Positions 7,425 through 15,904 of a DNA stretch of 64,000 bases are shown piece after piece. Each line of letters starts with the position of its first letter. Position 1 is the stretch's first letter. The notes under the pieces are model-generated. The model was not told the origin of the DNA and did no database searches. It saw nothing but the letters and a program-made list of their open reading frames with translations. The translations under genes and the position numbers were made by a program. The DNA lies in assembly GCA_015065425.1 (NCBI GenBank), contig SVQH01000009.1, positions 28,641 through 92,640 on the forward strand, in the 5' to 3' direction. This DNA comes from Oscillospiraceae bacterium. GTDB lineage: Bacteria > Bacillota > Clostridia > Oscillospirales > Acutalibacteraceae.

Positions 7425-8168
7425 TTGAAACAAGTTGGATTGTTTATGCGTAAAGCATTGTGTAAGCAATGCTTTACAATTCTGTTGATTTTGAAAAAAG
7501 AGTTTAGTCTTTCTTTTTTACAGATTTATAATGTGATAAAAATATTCTGTAAATCAGTAATTTATAATATTGATGAAATGCAGCCGGAAAAAGAATATGA
7601 ACTTATTATATGTGACAGGTCACATAAGTATTATGACTTAATTTCAGTTAAAAATTATCCTCAGGTAATTGATATTGCTCCGATATATAAAAACAAAAAG
7701 GTATTTGAGTTTGCTCCGGTATTATTGTTGAATTTTGACGAACAGTCTATAAATTCCTGGTGTACTTTTCATGAGCTTTGTCATTTGTTTTCAATCGGGA
7801 CTTATATAAAAACAGGAAATCGTATTATTCACCGTTTTGGTATTAATGAATATGTTTATGCCGTTAATGACAACGAATTAATATTGATTTTTAGTGATGA
7901 GCATAACGGAATGAATGAATTGATCAATGATTTTGTTGTATGGCGGATTATGCAGTTTGTTTATAAGGGGAATATTGAAGTAAAGTACAATTTAATTAGA
8001 AAACTGTTTTTTTATATAAAAAAATTCTGTAATGAAAATGTTTCGGTTGAAACATTTGTAAAGTGGTACTTTGAGGGTAAAACAGCTCAGACAAAGGATT
8101 TTTTATTAAATCAACGATTTGACAGCTATGAAGAACTGTATGTTTTTTTGAATAATAGTAATTTTTAA
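7425..8168 (+). CDS. HExxH zinc metallopeptidase, ImmA/IrrE-like
   Basis: Up to 247 residues are open from a TTG at 7425. The clear motif is TFHELCHLF (H116-E117-x-x-H120), the zinc-binding HExxH of metallopeptidases. A possible third ligand lies in MNELINDFVVW about 60 residues later, as in ImmA/IrrE proteins. ImmA enzymes cleave their partner ImmR repressor, and an XRE repressor is encoded divergently here. The start is uncertain. There is no good ribosome site, and a 9-bp hairpin (AAAGCATTG / CAATGCTTT, about 7451-7474) lies inside the first codons. The true start may be ATG 7446 or further downstream. The last 60 residues are not recognised. Base composition is AT-richer than neighbours, which fits horizontal origin. 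Confidence 0.65.
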   Translation: MKQVGLFMRKALCKQCFTILLILKKEFSLSFLQIYNVIKIFCKSVIYNIDEMQPEKEYELIICDRSHKYYDLISVKNYPQVIDIAPIYKNKKVFEFAPVLLLNFDEQSINSWCTFHELCHLFSIGTYIKTGNRIIHRFGINEYVYAVNDNELILIFSDEHNGMNELINDFVVWRIMQFVYKGNIEVKYNLIRKLFFYIKKFCNENVSVETFVKWYFEGKTAQTKDFLLNQRFDSYEELYVFLNNSNF

Positions 8169-8173
8169 AAAAG

Positions 8174-8227
8174 AAAAGCTGTATTGAATCATCATTTTTA
8201 CAGGTGTTCAATACAGCTTTTTTTTGT
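8174..8227. terminator. Bidirectional terminator, right border of the XRE/ImmA-like island
   Basis: The 15-bp perfect stem AAAAGCTGTATTGAA (8174-8188) / TTCAATACAGCTTTT (8207-8221) is followed by more T residues. It also serves the convergent S51 peptidase gene. Confidence 0.9.
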
Positions 8228-8230
8228 TTT

Positions 8231-8926
8231 TTACAAAGTTTTGAGTATTTCCGGATTTTTGTTTATGTTTATCTTTTTGAAATTATTGTTTACATCATAA
8301 AAATAGCAATCGCCGTCTTCGTTTCCGGCTACTGTGTAATACTCTCCGTCGTTTATACAGAAGCCGGCTCCGTTGTCACAGGCGATGCCTGAAATATTCT
8401 TTCCGATAATTGCCTGTTCAAAGGTCTGCCAGTATTCGCTCTGATAGTGCGGGCAGTTTATATATGGGATGATATCAAGACCTTTTACGAATACAAACTG
8501 ACCGTCTATACAGTCGTCATATCCTTCCCTGAACCAGCACATTGCCCCTGAGGAGGCTCCCGAAAGAACAGTTCCTTTTTCATAGGCTTCAAGTAAATAT
8601 TTATCTGTGCCCGTAGTTTTCCATGTGTCCATTAAGAATTTAAGATTTCCGCCCTGAACGAAAATACCGTCAGCTTTTTGAATTTTTTCTTTAATAACAT
8701 CTTCAGTCACATTCTCGTGTGTAAGAAAGAGAATATCCGTAGAACAGCCGAATTTTTCAAAGCAGAGCTTAACATCGTCATTTTCATCCATATTGTCAAA
8801 GCTTGCGGTAGGAATAATGAGAATAAGAGGAGCCTTTTTCCCTGTAAGAGAAATGATATGCTCCGTTACATTATCCATTTCACCGTTGTCAAATCTTCCG
8901 CCGCCGAGTGCTACTATTTTACCCAT
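8231..8926 (-). CDS. Peptidase S51 family protein (dipeptidase E-like)
   Basis: This 231-residue protein has the S51 features: N-terminal MGKIVALGGG, FVQGGNLKFLMDTW (the usual GGN-x-x-x-L motif) and the nucleophile elbow LSGASSGAMCWF. The Ser of S-[SA]-G-A is expected to be catalytic, with a class I glutamine-amidotransferase-like fold. The family includes alpha-aspartyl dipeptidase PepE and cyanophycinase; this length fits a dipeptidase. The ATG at 8926 is preferred because GAGG lies eight bases upstream, although a GTG three codons earlier is also open. It follows the DUF554 gene by 10 bases and is likely in the same transcript. Confidence 0.8.
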   Translation of the reverse strand: MGKIVALGGGRFDNGEMDNVTEHIISLTGKKAPLILIIPTASFDNMDENDDVKLCFEKFGCSTDILFLTHENVTEDVIKEKIQKADGIFVQGGNLKFLMDTWKTTGTDKYLLEAYEKGTVLSGASSGAMCWFREGYDDCIDGQFVFVKGLDIIPYINCPHYQSEYWQTFEQAIIGKNISGIACDNGAGFCINDGEYYTVAGNEDGDCYFYDVNNNFKKININKNPEILKTL

Positions 8927-8936
8927 TGTTTTCACC

Positions 8937-9674
8937 TCATAAATAATATTGAATTACAGAATAAATTATTGCAACAATAAGAGAAGGAAGCATATTTCCG
9001 ACTCTGAATTTTTTCCCGAAGCAGATGTTTATTCCTACTGCAAAAATAAGTACATTTCCCACAAGGGACATATCGGAAATTACAGTTCCCATTGAAAGAA
9101 CAGGTTCTGCAAAACGGGACAGTGCAGTTATACTGCCCTGAAGAATGGCTATGGGGATAAATGCAAATATACAGCCCTTGCCCAGTGTTGAAGCCATGAT
9201 TATTACTATAAGAAAATCTAAAAGAGCCTTTGCAAACAATGTTGCGGGATTTCCTCCTATACCGTCTTCAATGGCACCTACCACAGCCATTGCACCGACA
9301 CATATTATAAGGGAAGTGTTGACAAAAGCTCCCACAAAACCGCCGTCCTCCGTTGCATGGCATTTTATTTTTAGCCATTCTCCGAAACGGTCAAGCTTGT
9401 TTTCAATTTTTATCAGTTCACCTGCAAGGGTTCCGACAATGAGGGAAATTATCATCATAAGCGTTCCGTAAGTTTCCAGTGTGCCGCCGTTTCCTGTGCT
9501 GACTTTCAGAAGTCCCGAAAAAGCTCCTGCACCGCCTATAAAAATGACGGCTATACCTGCCGTTTTCATCAGAGAGTCTCTTATTTCAAGTTTTATTTTT
9601 TTTCCGAATAATATACCTATGATACTGCCTGCGATAACAGCGATAACATTTACAACAGTTCCGATTCCCGGCAT
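8937..9674 (-). CDS. DUF554 family membrane protein (YdfK-like)
   Basis: This 245-residue protein has about seven hydrophobic segments and the family's Gly-rich opening MPGIGTVVNVIAVIAGSIIG. GAGAFSGLL and LIVGTLAGELIKIE follow, as typical of DUF554. These are conserved inner-membrane proteins suspected to be transporters but without an established substrate. AAAGAGGAAAG upstream supports the start. It is the first gene of a two-gene unit with the S51 peptidase, but no functional link between them is known. Confidence 0.8.
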   Translation of the reverse strand: MPGIGTVVNVIAVIAGSIIGILFGKKIKLEIRDSLMKTAGIAVIFIGGAGAFSGLLKVSTGNGGTLETYGTLMMIISLIVGTLAGELIKIENKLDRFGEWLKIKCHATEDGGFVGAFVNTSLIICVGAMAVVGAIEDGIGGNPATLFAKALLDFLIVIIMASTLGKGCIFAFIPIAILQGSITALSRFAEPVLSMGTVISDMSLVGNVLIFAVGINICFGKKFRVGNMLPSLIVAIIYSVIQYYL

Positions 9675-9767
9675 TTTATCTTTCCTCTTTCCCGCTTTTA
9701 ATGGATATTAATGAATATATCACAAAAAAATTTACTATTCAACATAAATAAATAAAAGATTACACAA

Positions 9768-9796
9768 TTGACTATATTTTTTTATTGTGCTATTAT
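9768..9796 (+). promoter_or_regulatory. Promoter of the IMP dehydrogenase gene
   Basis: TTGACT (9768-9773) and TATTAT (9791-9796) are spaced by 17 bases, about 36 bases before the ATG at 9833. Because the -10 box covers 9791-9796, the longer frame that begins at 9785 cannot be the translated start. Confidence 0.8.
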
Positions 9797-9832
9797 TATA
9801 TGAAAAGCAAGGATAAAAAGGAGAGATTTTTT

Positions 9833-11338
9833 ATGGCATTTTATTACAGCGAACCTTCACATACCTTCAGTGAATATCTTCTTGTTCCGGGATATACAGG
9901 CGAAAACTGCGTTCCCTCCAATGTTTCACTGAAAACTCCTCTTGTAAAGTTCAAAAAGGGCGAAGAACCCGCAATTTCACTTAACATCCCCATGATATCT
10001 GCTATCATGCAGTCCGTATCAAATGATACACTGGCAATAGCACTGGCAAAAGAGGGCGGAATGTCCTTCATTTACGGTTCTCAGTCCATTGAAGATGAAG
10101 CTGCTATGGTAGCAAGAGTCAAGAATTATAAGGCAGGCTTTGTTGTAAGTGCATCAAACCTTACTCCCGACCATACTCTCCAGGATGTTATAGAGCTTAA
10201 AGAACTCAACGGTTTTTCAACTGTTGCAATTACTGATGACGGTTCAGCCAACGGTAAGCTGCTCGGTATTGTTACCAGCCGCGACTACAGAGTAAGCCGT
10301 ATGAGCCCCGAGCTTAAGGTGTCTGAGTTTATGACTCCCGTTGAAAATCTCATTGTGGCTCCTGCTGAGACTACTCTTAAGGAAGCCAATGATATAATCT
10401 GGGATAACAAGCTCAATTCGCTTCCCATTGTTGACAAAAAGGGCAATCTTATGTATTTCGTATTCCGCAAGGACTATGCACAGCATAAGAGTAATCCCAA
10501 TGAACTTCTTGATAATGATAAGAGATATATGGTGGGTGCAGGTATCAATACCCGTGACTTTGCTGAGCGTGTTCCCGCTCTTGTGGAAGCAGGTGCTGAT
10601 GTACTTTGTATTGACTCATCCGAAGGATATTCCTGTTGGCAGGCAAATACAATTAAGTTCATCCGTGAAAAATACGGCGATACCGTAAAAGTAGGTGCAG
10701 GTAACGTTGTTGACAGAGAAGGCTTCCTTTTCCTTGCCGAAGCAGGAGCAGACTTCATTAAAGTCGGCATCGGCGGCGGTTCAATCTGTATCACCCGTGA
10801 AACAAAGGGTATAGGCAGAGGACAGGCCACTGCTCTCATTGATGTTGTCAATGCAAGAAATGAATATTTTGAAAAGACAGGTGTTTACATTCCTGTCTGC
10901 TCCGACGGCGGTATAGTTCACGATTATCACATTACGCTCGCTCTTGCCATGGGTGCAGACTTCGTAATGCTCGGCAGATACTTCGCAAGATTCGACGAAA
11001 GCCCCACAAACAAGCTTATGGTAAACGGTGCTTATGTTAAGGAATACTGGGGAGAAGGCTCCAACAGAGCAAGAAACTGGCAGAGATATGATCTCGGCGG
11101 CAGTACAAAGCTTTCATTTGAAGAAGGCGTTGACTCTTATGTTACTTATGCAGGTCCTCTTCATGATAATGTTGAAAAGAGCCTTTACAAAGTAAAGTCA
11201 ACCATGTGCAACTGCGGTGCACTCTCAATCCCTGAACTTCAGGATAAAGCAAAACTCACACTTGTTTCATCTGTAAGTATAGTAGAAGGCGGTTATCACG
11301 ATGTAACCCTTCGCACAACTTCAAATTCAAGAACCTGA
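9833..11338 (+). CDS. guaB: IMP dehydrogenase, Tritrichomonas-like type
   Basis: This 501-residue enzyme oxidises IMP to XMP with NAD, the committed step to GMP. It is a TIM barrel with a CBS-domain insert (about residues 100-225, including [11 protein letters not shown] and [13 protein letters not shown]). The catalytic loop is [17 protein letters not shown] with the nucleophile Cys at residue 319. The mobile flap carries NWQRYDLGG with Arg418-Tyr419, the general-base pair. From memory, Tritrichomonas foetus IMPDH uses Cys319 and Arg418-Tyr419, so the two proteins appear collinear to that point without net gaps, and many segments look identical. Typical bacterial GuaB has GSICTTR and a different flap. 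AAGGAGAGA precedes the ATG. The gene is monocistronic, with its own promoter and terminator. Confidence 0.93.
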   Translation: MAFYYSEPSHTFSEYLLVPGYTGENCVPSNVSLKTPLVKFKKGEEPAISLNIPMISAIMQSVSNDTLAIALAKEGGMSFIYGSQSIEDEAAMVARVKNYKAGFVVSASNLTPDHTLQDVIELKELNGFSTVAITDDGSANGKLLGIVTSRDYRVSRMSPELKVSEFMTPVENLIVAPAETTLKEANDIIWDNKLNSLPIVDKKGNLMYFVFRKDYAQHKSNPNELLDNDKRYMVGAGINTRDFAERVPALVEAGADVLCIDSSEGYSCWQANTIKFIREKYGDTVKVGAGNVVDREGFLFLAEAGADFIKVGIGGGSICITRETKGIGRGQATALIDVVNARNEYFEKTGVYIPVCSDGGIVHDYHITLALAMGADFVMLGRYFARFDESPTNKLMVNGAYVKEYWGEGSNRARNWQRYDLGGSTKLSFEEGVDSYVTYAGPLHDNVEKSLYKVKSTMCNCGALSIPELQDKAKLTLVSSVSIVEGGYHDVTLRTTSNSRT

Positions 11339-11351
11339 TACAAGTATAACT

Positions 11352-11387
11352 AAAGACGATGTGGCATTATCTCACATCGTCTTTTTA
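11352..11387 (+). terminator. Terminator of the IMP dehydrogenase gene
   Basis: The 10-bp stem AGACGATGTG (11354-11363) / CACATCGTCT (11373-11382) is followed by TTTTTA. Confidence 0.9.
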
Positions 11388-11449
11388 TCGTTATAAAATT
11401 AATAATATCAATTTAATTTGTAAAGTCTTGCCGCGAAAATCAACAATGC

Positions 11450-11656
11450 TTATTTTTCATACGGCAGAATATTGCTTGTAAGACCGAGAATATAATCGGT
11501 TGATGTATTGTAAAGTTTCGCAAGGCGAATCAGAATATCAGTCGGTATATCACGCAAACCCCGTTCATATCGACTGTATTGAGGTTGCTTCATTTGCAGA
11601 TATTCGGCAACATAACGTTGTGAAAAATCCTGTGCAAGTGACAAAGTCCGAAGCTG
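11450..11656 (-). pseudogene. 5'-truncated XRE-family regulator fragment
   Basis: The minus-strand frame encodes RYVAEYLQMKQPQYSRYERG, then IPTDILIRLAKLYNTSTDYI. This is a canonical XRE helix-turn-helix and tail. The first helix is missing or degenerate: going upstream the frame reads QLRTLSLAQDFSQ and then meets a TGA (about 11657-11659) before any ATG. The only in-frame start candidate is a TTG at 11644 without a ribosome site. It looks like a decayed remnant rather than a working 64-residue regulator. The neighbouring plus-strand frame carries a second possible remnant. Confidence 0.6.
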
Positions 11657-11723
11657 TCAGACAAGGCTTTAGTCCTTGCAGAAGGTGCTATTAAATTAAA
11701 ATTATTTTATAATTACATAAAAA

Positions 11724-11768
11724 AGTTGTATCTGCCATCAACCTGATGTCCGATACAACTCTTGTTTT
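11724..11768. terminator. Terminator of the proBAC operon
   Basis: The stem AGTTGTATC (11724-11732) / GATACAACT (11752-11760) is followed by a T-run on the minus strand (ACTTTTTTATG). It is also followed by CTTGTTTTTTT on the plus strand, so it may work in both directions. Confidence 0.75.
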
Positions 11769-11783
11769 TTTGAGAAAATATAT

Positions 11784-12584
11784 TTATTTTAACTCAAGTG
11801 TTCTCTTATAAGCCGCTGTTACTGCGTTCATAACCGCACTTCTGAATGCACCGTCTTCAAGGGCGTGAACACCTGCTATTGTCGTACCTCCGGGGGAGCA
11901 GACGGCATCTTTAAGTGCTCCCGGGTGTTTTCCCGATTGAAGCACCATATCGGCAGAGCCGGAAAGCATTTTTGCAGCATACATCATTGCCTTGTCTCTC
12001 GGAATTCCGCATTCAACGGCACCGTCGGCAAGAGCCTCTATGAACATATAGCAAAATGCGGGACCGCAGCCTGAAACAGCACTTGCCGCATCAATTTTGT
12101 TTTCATCAATCTTGTCAAGAAGCCCTGCTCCCGACATCGTCTTTACAAAGAAATCTACCTGATTATCCGTAACGAGTTCATTGCTGCAATAAAGAATTAC
12201 ACCTTCCCCGATAGAAGCAGGGGTGTTAGGCATGATTCTTATAACAGGCATTTCTTTGCCCGAAAGAGTACAGAGCTTTTCAATGGATGTGCCTGCCGCC
12301 ATAGAAACGAGAATGGGAGAAGCAGTACCGAAAAGGGGAGCTATGTCAGTGAAAAGTTCACCGAGCATCTGCGGTTTTACACCGATAAAAACATATTCAC
12401 TTTCAGTCACTGTTGCTTCAAGGCTGACACTTTCTACATTCTGATATTTTAATGAGTATTCAGTAGCTTTATCTTTCATAACATCAAAGACAGCTATTTT
12501 CATTGAAGGATTATTTTTTGCAGCGGCAGTGAGCAATGCACCGCCCATATTACCCGCACCTATGAAACCGAATTTATATGTCAT
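11784..12584 (-). CDS. proC: Pyrroline-5-carboxylate reductase
   Basis: This 266-residue enzyme reduces pyrroline-5-carboxylate to proline with NAD(P)H, the last step of proline synthesis. The N-terminal Rossmann motif is FGFIGAGNMGGALL (residues 5-18). VFIGVKPQML and the C-terminal ProC signature around CSPGGTTIAGVHALEDGAFR bind the substrate and form the dimer. Length matches the family. It lies 11 bases after proA and is the last gene of proB-proA-proC. Confidence 0.95.
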   Translation of the reverse strand: MTYKFGFIGAGNMGGALLTAAAKNNPSMKIAVFDVMKDKATEYSLKYQNVESVSLEATVTESEYVFIGVKPQMLGELFTDIAPLFGTASPILVSMAAGTSIEKLCTLSGKEMPVIRIMPNTPASIGEGVILYCSNELVTDNQVDFFVKTMSGAGLLDKIDENKIDAASAVSGCGPAFCYMFIEALADGAVECGIPRDKAMMYAAKMLSGSADMVLQSGKHPGALKDAVCSPGGTTIAGVHALEDGAFRSAVMNAVTAAYKRTLELK

Positions 12585-12595
12585 GTTTTCTCTCC

Positions 12596-13852
12596 TTATC
12601 TTATCTGACCGTCACCGGAGATAATATATTTATAAGTCGTAAGCTCCTTAAGTCCCATGGGGCCTCTTGCGTGTAATTTCTGTGTTGAAATACCGATTTC
12701 ACAACCGAGCCCGAATTCACCGCCGTCGGTAAATCTTGTGGATGCATTGTGATAAACAGAGGATGAATCAATCAATGCTGTGAAAAGAGCCGCATTTTCC
12801 TTGTTTTCGGTGATTATGCAATCCGAGTGCTTTGTGGAATGAGCACCTATGTGGTCAATGGCTTCAGAAACATCATTTACAACCTTTACTGCAAGAATGT
12901 AATCAAGGAATTCAGTGTCAAAATCATTTTCACTCGCTGTTTTTCCTTCGATAATTTCACTGCAGTACGAGTCAAGGCGAAGTTCAACAGGTGTAAGTCC
13001 TGCTTCTTTTCTCTCAGTTACAAGTTTTTCTTTCAGAAGCGGAAGAAATTCCTTTGCAAGCTCCTTGTTGACTAAAACTACTTCACAGGCGTTGCATACG
13101 GAGGGACGGCTGGTTTTTGCGTTGTTTATTATATTAACAGCTTTTGTAAGGTCCGCAGATTCATCAACATATATGTGGCATATTCCCGTACCTGTCTGAA
13201 TGCAGGGGACCTTCGCGTTTGCAACACAGGCAGAAATAAGTCCTGCTCCGCCTCTCGGAATGAGAAGGTCAACATATTCCACAGCAGTCATCAGTTCATT
13301 TGCACTTTCCCTTGACGTGTCCTGAATAAGATTTATAAGGTTTTCGGGAAGTCCTACCTTTTCAAGTCCTTTTCTCATAGCAGTTGTAATTGCATTGGAG
13401 GAACGGAAAGCCTCTTTTCCCGAACGGAGTACCGATACATTACCGCTTTTAAGAGAAAGAGCTGCCGCATCGGATGTAACATTCGGACGGGATTCATATA
13501 TCATTGCAACAACACCCATGGGAACGGCAGTTTTTCTTATAATGATACCGTTGGGACGGGTTACCGTATCGAGTATTTCACCAACGGGGTCAGGCAGCTT
13601 TACAACATCTCTTATTCCGTCTGCCATGCCCTTTATTCTCTCGGGAGTAAGTCTTAATCTGTCAATCATGACAGAACTTATCTTGTTCTTTGCCGCTTCA
13701 ATATCAAGGGCATTTTCGGTAAGAATAAATTCTGCATTTGCTTCAAGGGCATCAGCCATTGAAAGAAGTGCTTCATTTTTTTGTTCCGTTGTCAGCGTAA
13801 GTATTGTTTTTACCGCTGCTTTTGCAGATTTTAATATATCCTGAGTGGTCAT
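12596..13852 (-). CDS. proA: Glutamate-5-semialdehyde dehydrogenase (gamma-glutamyl phosphate reductase)
   Basis: This 418-residue, full-length enzyme converts gamma-glutamyl phosphate to glutamate semialdehyde using NADPH. It is an aldehyde-dehydrogenase fold with the catalytic Cys in [26 protein letters not shown]-type sequence (here [18 protein letters not shown]) and the terminal signature [18 protein letters not shown] with HARGPMG are also present. It starts one base after the proB stop and is probably translated with it. ProB and ProA work as a channelled pair because the acyl phosphate is unstable. Confidence 0.96.
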   Translation of the reverse strand: MTTQDILKSAKAAVKTILTLTTEQKNEALLSMADALEANAEFILTENALDIEAAKNKISSVMIDRLRLTPERIKGMADGIRDVVKLPDPVGEILDTVTRPNGIIIRKTAVPMGVVAMIYESRPNVTSDAAALSLKSGNVSVLRSGKEAFRSSNAITTAMRKGLEKVGLPENLINLIQDTSRESANELMTAVEYVDLLIPRGGAGLISACVANAKVPCIQTGTGICHIYVDESADLTKAVNIINNAKTSRPSVCNACEVVLVNKELAKEFLPLLKEKLVTERKEAGLTPVELRLDSYCSEIIEGKTASENDFDTEFLDYILAVKVVNDVSEAIDHIGAHSTKHSDCIITENKENAALFTALIDSSSVYHNASTRFTDGGEFGLGCEIGISTQKLHARGPMGLKELTTYKYIISGDGQIR

Positions 13853-13853
13853 A

Positions 13854-14624
13854 TCATTTCACCTTCGCAATAAATCTTGTTCCGACTCTTTTTCCGTCGG
13901 CAATATCATAAAGTATGTAAGGATTCTGTCCGTTTGTGATTATCATATCTGTTCCGCTTCCGGTACAGATTTCTGCTGCGTGAAGCTTTGTTCTCATACC
14001 ACCTGTGCCGAGAGAAGAGCCGGCATCACCGCCGAGTGCCATAATTTCGGGGGTAAGCTCCTTTATTTCGGAAATAAGGAAAGCCGTGGGGTCCTTATGA
14101 GGGTCAGCAGTATAAAGCCCGTCAATGTCGGACATGAGAACAAGCAGGTCTGCATTGATGCTCTCTGCAACGAATGCAGAAAGAGTATCGTTGTCACCAA
14201 CACTTATTTCTTCTGTGGCAACCGTGTCATTTTCATTGATGATGGGAAGCACATCAAGCTCCAGAAGACGCATCATTGTATTTGTAAAATTGGAATGTCT
14301 CTCATCATTTTTGAAATCACTGCCCGTAAGAAGTATCTGTGCTACGGTATGATTATATTCAGAAAACAGTTTGTCATAAGTATACATCAGCTCACACTGA
14401 CCCACAGCCGCTGCCGCCTGCTTTGTGGGAATATCCGACGGCTTACCTTTAAGGGAAAGTTTTCCTGCTCCCATGCCTATTGCACCCGAGGAAACAAGAA
14501 TAACCTCATGACCGCTGTTTTTAAGGTCACTCATGACCTTGACGAGTTCTTCCACTCTTCGTATATTAAGTCTGCCTGTAGAATGGGCAAGTGTTGATGT
14601 TCCTACTTTTATAACGATTCTCAT
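13854..14624 (-). CDS. proB: Glutamate 5-kinase, short form without PUA domain
   Basis: This 256-residue amino-acid kinase phosphorylates glutamate to gamma-glutamyl phosphate. Motifs include [11 protein letters not shown] (ATP and phosphate binding), [24 protein letters not shown] and [11 protein letters not shown]. Many ProB proteins are about 367 residues and carry a C-terminal PUA domain. This one ends after the kinase domain, a form also known in other bacteria. The PUA domain influences regulation, so feedback by proline may differ, but the kinase domain holds the proline site. First gene of the operon. Confidence 0.95.
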   Translation of the reverse strand: MRIVIKVGTSTLAHSTGRLNIRRVEELVKVMSDLKNSGHEVILVSSGAIGMGAGKLSLKGKPSDIPTKQAAAAVGQCELMYTYDKLFSEYNHTVAQILLTGSDFKNDERHSNFTNTMMRLLELDVLPIINENDTVATEEISVGDNDTLSAFVAESINADLLVLMSDIDGLYTADPHKDPTAFLISEIKELTPEIMALGGDAGSSLGTGGMRTKLHAAEICTGSGTDMIITNGQNPYILYDIADGKRVGTRFIAKVK

Positions 14625-14698
14625 AATATGACTGTGCGGACATCCGCAGTTCCTTTCCGATATTAATGCTTTAACACATTAAATTGATATAATATTAT

Positions 14699-14727
14699 AT
14701 TATAATCACAAAGCCCCTTACGGTCAA
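14699..14727 (-). promoter_or_regulatory. Promoter of proBAC
   Basis: Reading the minus strand, TTGACC (14727-14722) and TATAAT (14704-14699) are spaced by 17 bases, about 75 bases upstream of the proB start. It lies directly after the aldo/keto reductase gene, which has no clear terminator, so some read-through is possible. Confidence 0.75.
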
Positions 14728-14745
14728 TAATTAATAAATAATTAT

Positions 14746-15855
14746 TTAAAAAGATTTTTTTACTGTATCAAGCAGCTCTCTTATATTCAGATGCTGAGGA
14801 CAGGCGGCTTCACATTTGCCGCATTTTATACATTCGTCAGGCTTAGGATTTGCAGAAGTTACCCGGGAATAATACATAGACGGATTCCAGCCTCTGAACT
14901 GTTTTTTCGCATTGAGACAGGAAAAATAGTCAGGAATGGGAATATTTTTCGGACATACATCCATGCAGTATTTACATGATGTGCATTGAATCAGATTAAG
15001 ACCTCTGAAGGCGGCTTTTGATTTTTCTACGGCTTCACATTCTTTTTCTGTAAGGGGAGTGAAGTCTTTCATATAGCTGATATTATCTTCCATCATCTTC
15101 ATGCTTCCCATGCCTGAAAGTACCGTAAGAACTCCCTCAAAGCCTGCGGCATATCTTATTGCATAAGATGCATAGGATGCACTTCCTATAGCATCAAAAG
15201 CCTTCTTGCCCTCTTCGGGAGGTTCGGCAAGACTTCCTCCCTTGACGGGTTCCATTATAACGATGTCCTTACCGAATTTTCTTGCAACCTCATAGCATTT
15301 TCCGCCCTCAACAGACGGGTCGTCATAGTCGAGATAATTAAGCTGTATCTGTACTATCTCAATTTCGGGATAATCTGAAAGAATCTTTTCAAGAACCTCA
15401 GCCTTATCGTGGAAGGATATTCCGAAATGCTTTATTTTTCCTTCTTTTTTTAGCTCGAGACAGGTTTCAAATGCCTTGCATTTTTTGAATTTTTCATAGT
15501 TGTCACGGTTTAATGAGTGTGCAAGATATACATCAAAATAGTCTACTCCGCAGGCTTTTAACTGCGAATTGAAGAAAGGACGAACCTGTTTTTCGTTTAA
15601 GAAGAAATTTGAAGTAAGCTTATTGACAAGATAAAAAGAGTCTCTCGGATATCTTTTTACAAGAGCTTTTCTTATCGCTCCTTCACTTCTGAGAGCCATA
15701 TAAGGATGTGCCGTATCAAAATAATTAAACCCGGCTTTTATGAAGGCATCCACCATTTTTTCCAGTTCTTTCAAGTCTATGAGACCTGCTTTTGTGGGAA
15801 GTCTCATAAGACCGAAGCCGAGCTTTTTTGTTTTGATTCCCGTAAGTGTGTTCAT
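14746..15855 (-). CDS. Aldo/keto reductase with two C-terminal [4Fe-4S] ferredoxin motifs
   Basis: This 369-residue protein begins with an aldo/keto reductase barrel containing the tetrad region (FDTAHPYM with the Tyr, YLVNKLTS with the Lys, VYLAHSLNR with the His). It ends with two ferredoxin-type motifs, CTSCKYCMDVCP (about residues 289-300) and CIKCGKCEAACP (about 342-353), for two [4Fe-4S] clusters. Such fusions are common in anaerobes and are thought to move electrons between ferredoxin and a carbonyl substrate, but specific substrates are mostly unknown. AAGGGGAAA precedes the ATG. It lies 49 bases downstream of the GH78-like gene on the same strand and may act on the released sugar, an inference from position. 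Confidence 0.85.
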   Translation of the reverse strand: MNTLTGIKTKKLGFGLMRLPTKAGLIDLKELEKMVDAFIKAGFNYFDTAHPYMALRSEGAIRKALVKRYPRDSFYLVNKLTSNFFLNEKQVRPFFNSQLKACGVDYFDVYLAHSLNRDNYEKFKKCKAFETCLELKKEGKIKHFGISFHDKAEVLEKILSDYPEIEIVQIQLNYLDYDDPSVEGGKCYEVARKFGKDIVIMEPVKGGSLAEPPEEGKKAFDAIGSASYASYAIRYAAGFEGVLTVLSGMGSMKMMEDNISYMKDFTPLTEKECEAVEKSKAAFRGLNLIQCTSCKYCMDVCPKNIPIPDYFSCLNAKKQFRGWNPSMYYSRVTSANPKPDECIKCGKCEAACPQHLNIRELLDTVKKSF

Positions 15856-15904
15856 TTTCGTTTCCCCTTTTTTAGTCTTTATTAAAAAATTTCAGTTATA
15901 CAAA

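Noticed and set aside
9785-9832. Extended N-terminus of IMP dehydrogenase from 9785
   Set aside because: The promoter -10 box (9791-9796) lies inside it, and the AAGGAG site and homology both point to 9833.
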